Shown here in pieces: positions 59,743-63,056 of a DNA stretch of 63,056 nucleotides. The position numbers and the translations under genes are program-made. The stretch lies in the NCBI GenBank assembly GCA_910585055.1, contig CAJUBY010000002.1, positions 1 through 63,056 of the forward strand. Direction: 5' to 3'. The notes under the pieces were generated by a model, which worked only from the letters and a program-made list of their open reading frames with translations, did no database searches and was not told the DNA's origin. The stretch's first letter is position 1. Each line of letters opens with the position of its first letter. The stretch is from an uncultured Christensenella sp. Lineage in GTDB: Bacteria > Bacillota > Clostridia > Christensenellales > Pumilibacteraceae.

Positions 59743-62700
59743 TTAGCTTGCTTTGTAATTCCATACTACCGGGCGAGACGAACTGTTCCAGTCGCCGTCC
59801 CAATTACCGTTGCTCGGTCTACCCTGTATTTCGCAATATATCGTTAAGTTGCTACAATAAGCAAATGCTTTACTCCCCATGTGCGTTACGCCGATCGGTA
59901 TGATTATACTTGTTAATTTGGTACAACTTTGAAAAGCATAATGCCCGATTCGAGTGACTGATTTCGGTATATTTATGTTTTTTAAGCCTCTGCAATCTTT
60001 AAACGCACCATCGTCTATAGTTGTCACACTCTCGGGTATTTTTATACTCGTTAAATTCTCACACCCCGAAAATACATAACGCCCGATATAATTTAGACTA
60101 TTCGGCAAAATTACGTTATTTAATTGCGTGCAACACCAAAACATCTCACTGTCGATTCTTGTCACGCCCTCCGGGATAGTCACGCTCGTTAAACCGCTAC
60201 AATTGTAGAATGCATGATACCCGATACTCGTTACTCCGTCTTCTATCATAACGCTCGTTAAACCGCCGCACTGGTAGAATGCTTCGTCCGCGATGCTCGT
60301 TATACCGTAAGAAATACCTTTATAATCGACATAACTAGGGATAGTTATTGATCCGGAAATATTGTTCGGTTGGCGCGTAACCGTTGCTTGCCCGTCTTTT
60401 AATTTATATCTGATACCGTTCGAAACCGTATATGCGTAACCGTTATCGTCTTTGTCGTTATTTTTACAATCCCATACGACCGCAGCAGAAGAGCTCCAAT
60501 CATCGGCCCATTCACTCGGCTTTTCGGCAGCTTCGCAATATACAGTCACACATATACAACCGTAGAATACGCCGTTTCCTATAATACTGCTAATGCTGTT
60601 CGGGATCGTTACGCTCGTTAAATTTTTACAATTGGAAAAAGCGGTCTTTCCTATACTGCTCACACTATACGTTTGATTTTTATATATCACACTGCTCGGA
60701 ATCGATATGCTTCCGCTCAATTGTTTATCGCATCCGATGACCGTTGCATTTCCGTCTACGAATTCGTATATTATTCCGTCTAATACATCGCGGTTTTTAC
60801 AACTCCATACGACCGTACATAAACTCGATGAAATCCAATCACTTGCCCAGCCGTTCGGCTTTTCGGCAACTTCGCAATATATAATTATTTTCCCGTTACC
60901 GCCGAATGCTTCTCTTTCGATATTTATTACACCGCTCGGTACCGTAACGTTCGGTAAACCGCAACCGTAAAAAGCGAAGCTACCGATACTTGTTACGCTG
61001 TCCGATATTGTTACACTTGTTAAACTTCTGCAATATTGAAAAGCGCATTCCCCTATACTTGTTACGCTATTCGGTATCGTAACGCTCGTTAAAGTTTTGC
61101 ATCGTTCAAAAGAATAACCGTCGACGCCCGTAATTTCATATGTCGTATTTTTATATATCACAGAATTCGGTATCGCTATACTGCCGTCGGTATTGCTTAT
61201 ATTTACCATCAGTATTCCGGTACCGTCTTTCAATTTGTATCTAATACCCTCGAAATCCGAATACGCATATCCGTCGACATCCGAATCGTTATTCTTGCAA
61301 TCCCATATCACCGGACTGTAATTGGATTGATTCCAATTGCTCGCCCAGCTGCTCGGTCTTTCGGATGCTTCACAATATATGATCGTATTGATCTTGTGAT
61401 GAACATATGCATGAGCGAATGCGCTTTGATCTATATGAGTCACGTTCTTCGGTATCGTTACGCTTGTTAATTCGCCGCATTCATAGAAAGCCTTATATCC
61501 TATACGCGTTACACTGTCCGGTATCGAAATATCAGTGATATCGCTGTAAAAAAACGCATAATCTTTTATTTCGCTTACCGATCCGGGTATTACAATATCC
61601 TTCGTCAGAACATTATTTATATAAAGATGACCGTAGTATAAAGGATTAGAGCGATCGCTTGCAAAAGTAATTTCGCACCAATCCGCGATGTCACCCGTAA
61701 AATTAACTTTTTCCAAATTATCGCACTCGTTAAAAGCATGACTCCCGAATTTCGTCACACTGTTCGGGATCGTTATATTAACTAAATTCTTGCAATTGGC
61801 AAACGCATCGGACGGTATCGTATCGCCGGCATTTATGACAACTGTCCGCAAGTTATTTTTGGGTACAAACGGTATTGCCATCGTAGGCAAAGTAACACTT
61901 TCGATCGTGTTGCATCCGGAAAATGCGCCCGAAGAAATCGATGTAACATAATCGGGAACGATCAGCTCCGTTACGGTCTTATCTTTTACGTTATTGATAA
62001 CAAGCTCGGTATCTGTCAGATCGTATTCGAAATTATCCAACAGCGGATCTATATGCCATTCCGCTCTGTATTCTTTATTGCCGGGCGAAACGGTAAACGC
62101 ATATCCCTTATCGTCGGAAACCAAGCTATTGCCGTCGTAAAACCCGTCGGAAACCAAGCTATTGCCGTCGTAAAACCCGTCGAAAACATATCCCAGCCTG
62201 TTTATCGTATAGTTTTTTTGAGTTCCGGCAAAAACCAACTCGTCGGTCGCAACGGACATCGGGTCGCCGTCGGTCAGCGCCGTCGCGCCGTTTATCCTCA
62301 GCGTATACGATCCGCTGTGCGATTCGACTGTTATCATTGCATATCCGCTTGCGGAAGTACGGAGGTCGTAAGATAACGGCGAGCCTTCGGTCGCGGTTTG
62401 GCTCGCGGAAGTTCCGGCAACCGTAACTACCTTAAATACGACGCGCTCTGCCGCCGTCGCTTCGAGTACATACTCACTTGCGGTAGGAAGATAAACTACG
62501 ACCGTTATTTTCTCGTTAAACGTGCTCGTCTCGTTCAGCGCCAACAGCGTATCTTCGCCGGAATACGGCATCATATCCGCAAAGAGCGCGATAGGCTCGG
62601 TCACTTTACGGTCGAAATCAAACGGTTCCGACGACTTCGTTTCTTTATCGTAAACAAGCCATTGACAGAACACCGCTTTGTCTTTCTTCGGCGTCAGTTC

Positions 62701-63056
62701 GGGAACACGGCAGTCGGTATTGTACGGAACGTAGATCACTTCGAGTATTTCCGTCATCGTTTCGTCCGTATAAGTTATTACGGGCACCGTGTCCGACTGC
62801 GTTATTTTTTCCGTGCCGCAACCGAAATAATACTTTTTTTCTCGGAAAACCGCAGTCAAGGTATCCGCCGCATTTTCGCTCGAAATATATTTTGCGCCGG
62901 TATACCCTGTTATATCTGCAAAATATTTGTCGCCCGTCATCTTCCAACCCAAAAAATCGAAACCGCTTTTTTCGGGCAATGGCAAGTTCGCATACGGGGT
63001 ATACGGTTTGATCTTTACTTCGCCGGCGAGCGTTCCGCCTCCGAGATCGGTGCGCA
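59743..63056 (-). CDS. Large surface protein with BspA-type leucine-rich repeats, 5' end outside the window
   Basis: The reading frame is open to the right edge, so at least 1100 residues are present and the N-terminus is missing. Near the edge an InlB B-repeat (GFDFLGWKMTGDKY, then LTAVFREKKYY) is seen, followed by a beta-rich region. Then come four blocks of BspA-like LRR_5 repeats of the form NLTSVTIPNSVTSIGECAF. The blocks are separated by linker modules reading IYCEVAEKP.GWASDW.....VVW.CKN.D. The protein ends NYKAS without a membrane anchor, LPXTG or SLH domain, so it may be secreted or held by its N-terminal part. An 11-residue unit (DGFYDGNSLVS) is duplicated by a 33-bp tandem repeat. 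Confidence 0.85.
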   Translation of the reverse strand, partial: RTDLGGGTLAGEVKIKPYTPYANLPLPEKSGFDFLGWKMTGDKYFADITGYTGAKYISSENAADTLTAVFREKKYYFGCGTEKITQSDTVPVITYTDETMTEILEVIYVPYNTDCRVPELTPKKDKAVFCQWLVYDKETKSSEPFDFDRKVTEPIALFADMMPYSGEDTLLALNETSTFNEKITVVVYLPTASEYVLEATAAERVVFKVVTVAGTSASQTATEGSPLSYDLRTSASGYAMITVESHSGSYTLRINGATALTDGDPMSVATDELVFAGTQKNYTINRLGYVFDGFYDGNSLVSDGFYDGNSLVSDDKGYAFTVSPGNKEYRAEWHIDPLLDNFEYDLTDTELVINNVKDKTVTELIVPDYVTSISSGAFSGCNTIESVTLPTMAIPFVPKNNLRTVVINAGDTIPSDAFANCKNLVNITIPNSVTKFGSHAFNECDNLEKVNFTGDIADWCEITFASDRSNPLYYGHLYINNVLTKDIVIPGSVSEIKDYAFFYSDITDISIPDSVTRIGYKAFYECGELTSVTIPKNVTHIDQSAFAHAYVHHKINTIIYCEASERPSSWASNWNQSNYSPVIWDCKNNDSDVDGYAYSDFEGIRYKLKDGTGILMVNISNTDGSIAIPNSVIYKNTTYEITGVDGYSFERCKTLTSVTIPNSVTSIGECAFQYCRSLTSVTISDSVTSIGSFAFYGCGLPNVTVPSGVINIEREAFGGNGKIIIYCEVAEKPNGWASDWISSSLCTVVWSCKNRDVLDGIIYEFVDGNATVIGCDKQLSGSISIPSSVIYKNQTYSVSSIGKTAFSNCKNLTSVTIPNSISSIIGNGVFYGCICVTVYCEAAEKPSEWADDWSSSAAVVWDCKNNDKDDNGYAYTVSNGIRYKLKDGQATVTRQPNNISGSITIPSYVDYKGISYGITSIADEAFYQCGGLTSVMIEDGVTSIGYHAFYNCSGLTSVTIPEGVTRIDSEMFWCCTQLNNVILPNSLNYIGRYVFSGCENLTSIKIPESVTTIDDGAFKDCRGLKNINIPKSVTRIGHYAFQSCTKLTSIIIPIGVTHMGSKAFAYCSNLTIYCEIQGRPSNGNWDGDWNSSSRPVVWNYKAS
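62113..62178. repeat. 33-bp in-frame tandem duplication in the surface protein gene
   Basis: Two adjacent, apparently identical 33-bp copies (62113-62145 and 62146-62178) encode DGFYDGNSLVS twice. A third, partial resemblance follows. Such exact tandems suggest recent slippage. Confidence 0.85.

Overview
The window is chromosomal DNA from an uncultured anaerobic Bacillota, most likely a gut Clostridia. The evidence is a reverse-architecture rubrerythrin, an ECF transporter module, a TM1266-type hydrogenase-associated regulator, AGGAGG-type ribosome binding sites, TTGACA-17-TATAAT promoters and a BspA-like leucine-rich surface protein. Nearly all host genes lie on the minus strand. No rRNA, CRISPR array or insertion sequence was seen.

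Region 1 (about 46-12143) is a 12-kb prophage inserted in the 3' half of a tRNA-Arg(ACG) gene and bounded by a 47-bp direct repeat with one mismatch. It encodes a tyrosine integrase, a rolling-circle (HUH) Rep, a Zot-like morphogenesis ATPase, two large membrane-anchored proteins (one with FN3-like and InlB-type repeats), an operon of very small overlapping genes, a DNA-methylase-like protein and a divergently transcribed Xre repressor. This is the logic of an integrative filamentous phage (inovirus-like) in a Gram-positive host. Its non-coding DNA is unusually rich: two arrays of 13-bp repeats with a 39-bp higher-order period, a GC-rich block with long hairpins upstream of rep, and a multi-hairpin, tRNA-like segment. 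No convincing major coat gene was found.

Region 2 (12.2-25.3 kb) is host DNA. It holds an Lsa-like ABC-F antibiotic-resistance ATPase behind a probable transcription attenuator with an upstream ORF, and a Ca2+/Na+ exchanger plus Na+/phosphate cotransporter operon behind a probable Mn2+ (yybP-ykoY) riboswitch. It also holds a repeat-rich membrane protein with a cytoplasmic coiled coil, a MATE exporter, reverse rubrerythrin, a thioesterase, and an IlvD-like protein that has lost its expected Fe-S cysteines and is paired with an acyl carrier protein.

Region 3 (25.7-46 kb) contains a RhuM-like accessory gene, a lipoprotein transglutaminase/HtrA protease pair, ung with an ArsR regulator, argS, ychF, an orphan response regulator next to a P-type ATPase, an incomplete ABC importer with a TM1266-type regulator behind a structured leader, and a small MBL/acyl-CoA ligase/DUF1624 cluster.

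Region 4 (46-63 kb) is largely housekeeping: mnmG, tadA, a NOL1/NOP2/Sun RNA methyltransferase, truA and the ecfA1-ecfA2-ecfT operon. It also has a large lipoprotein and two tandem GMP synthetases, one full length and one lacking the glutaminase domain. It ends in a large BspA/InlB-repeat surface protein that runs off the right edge.
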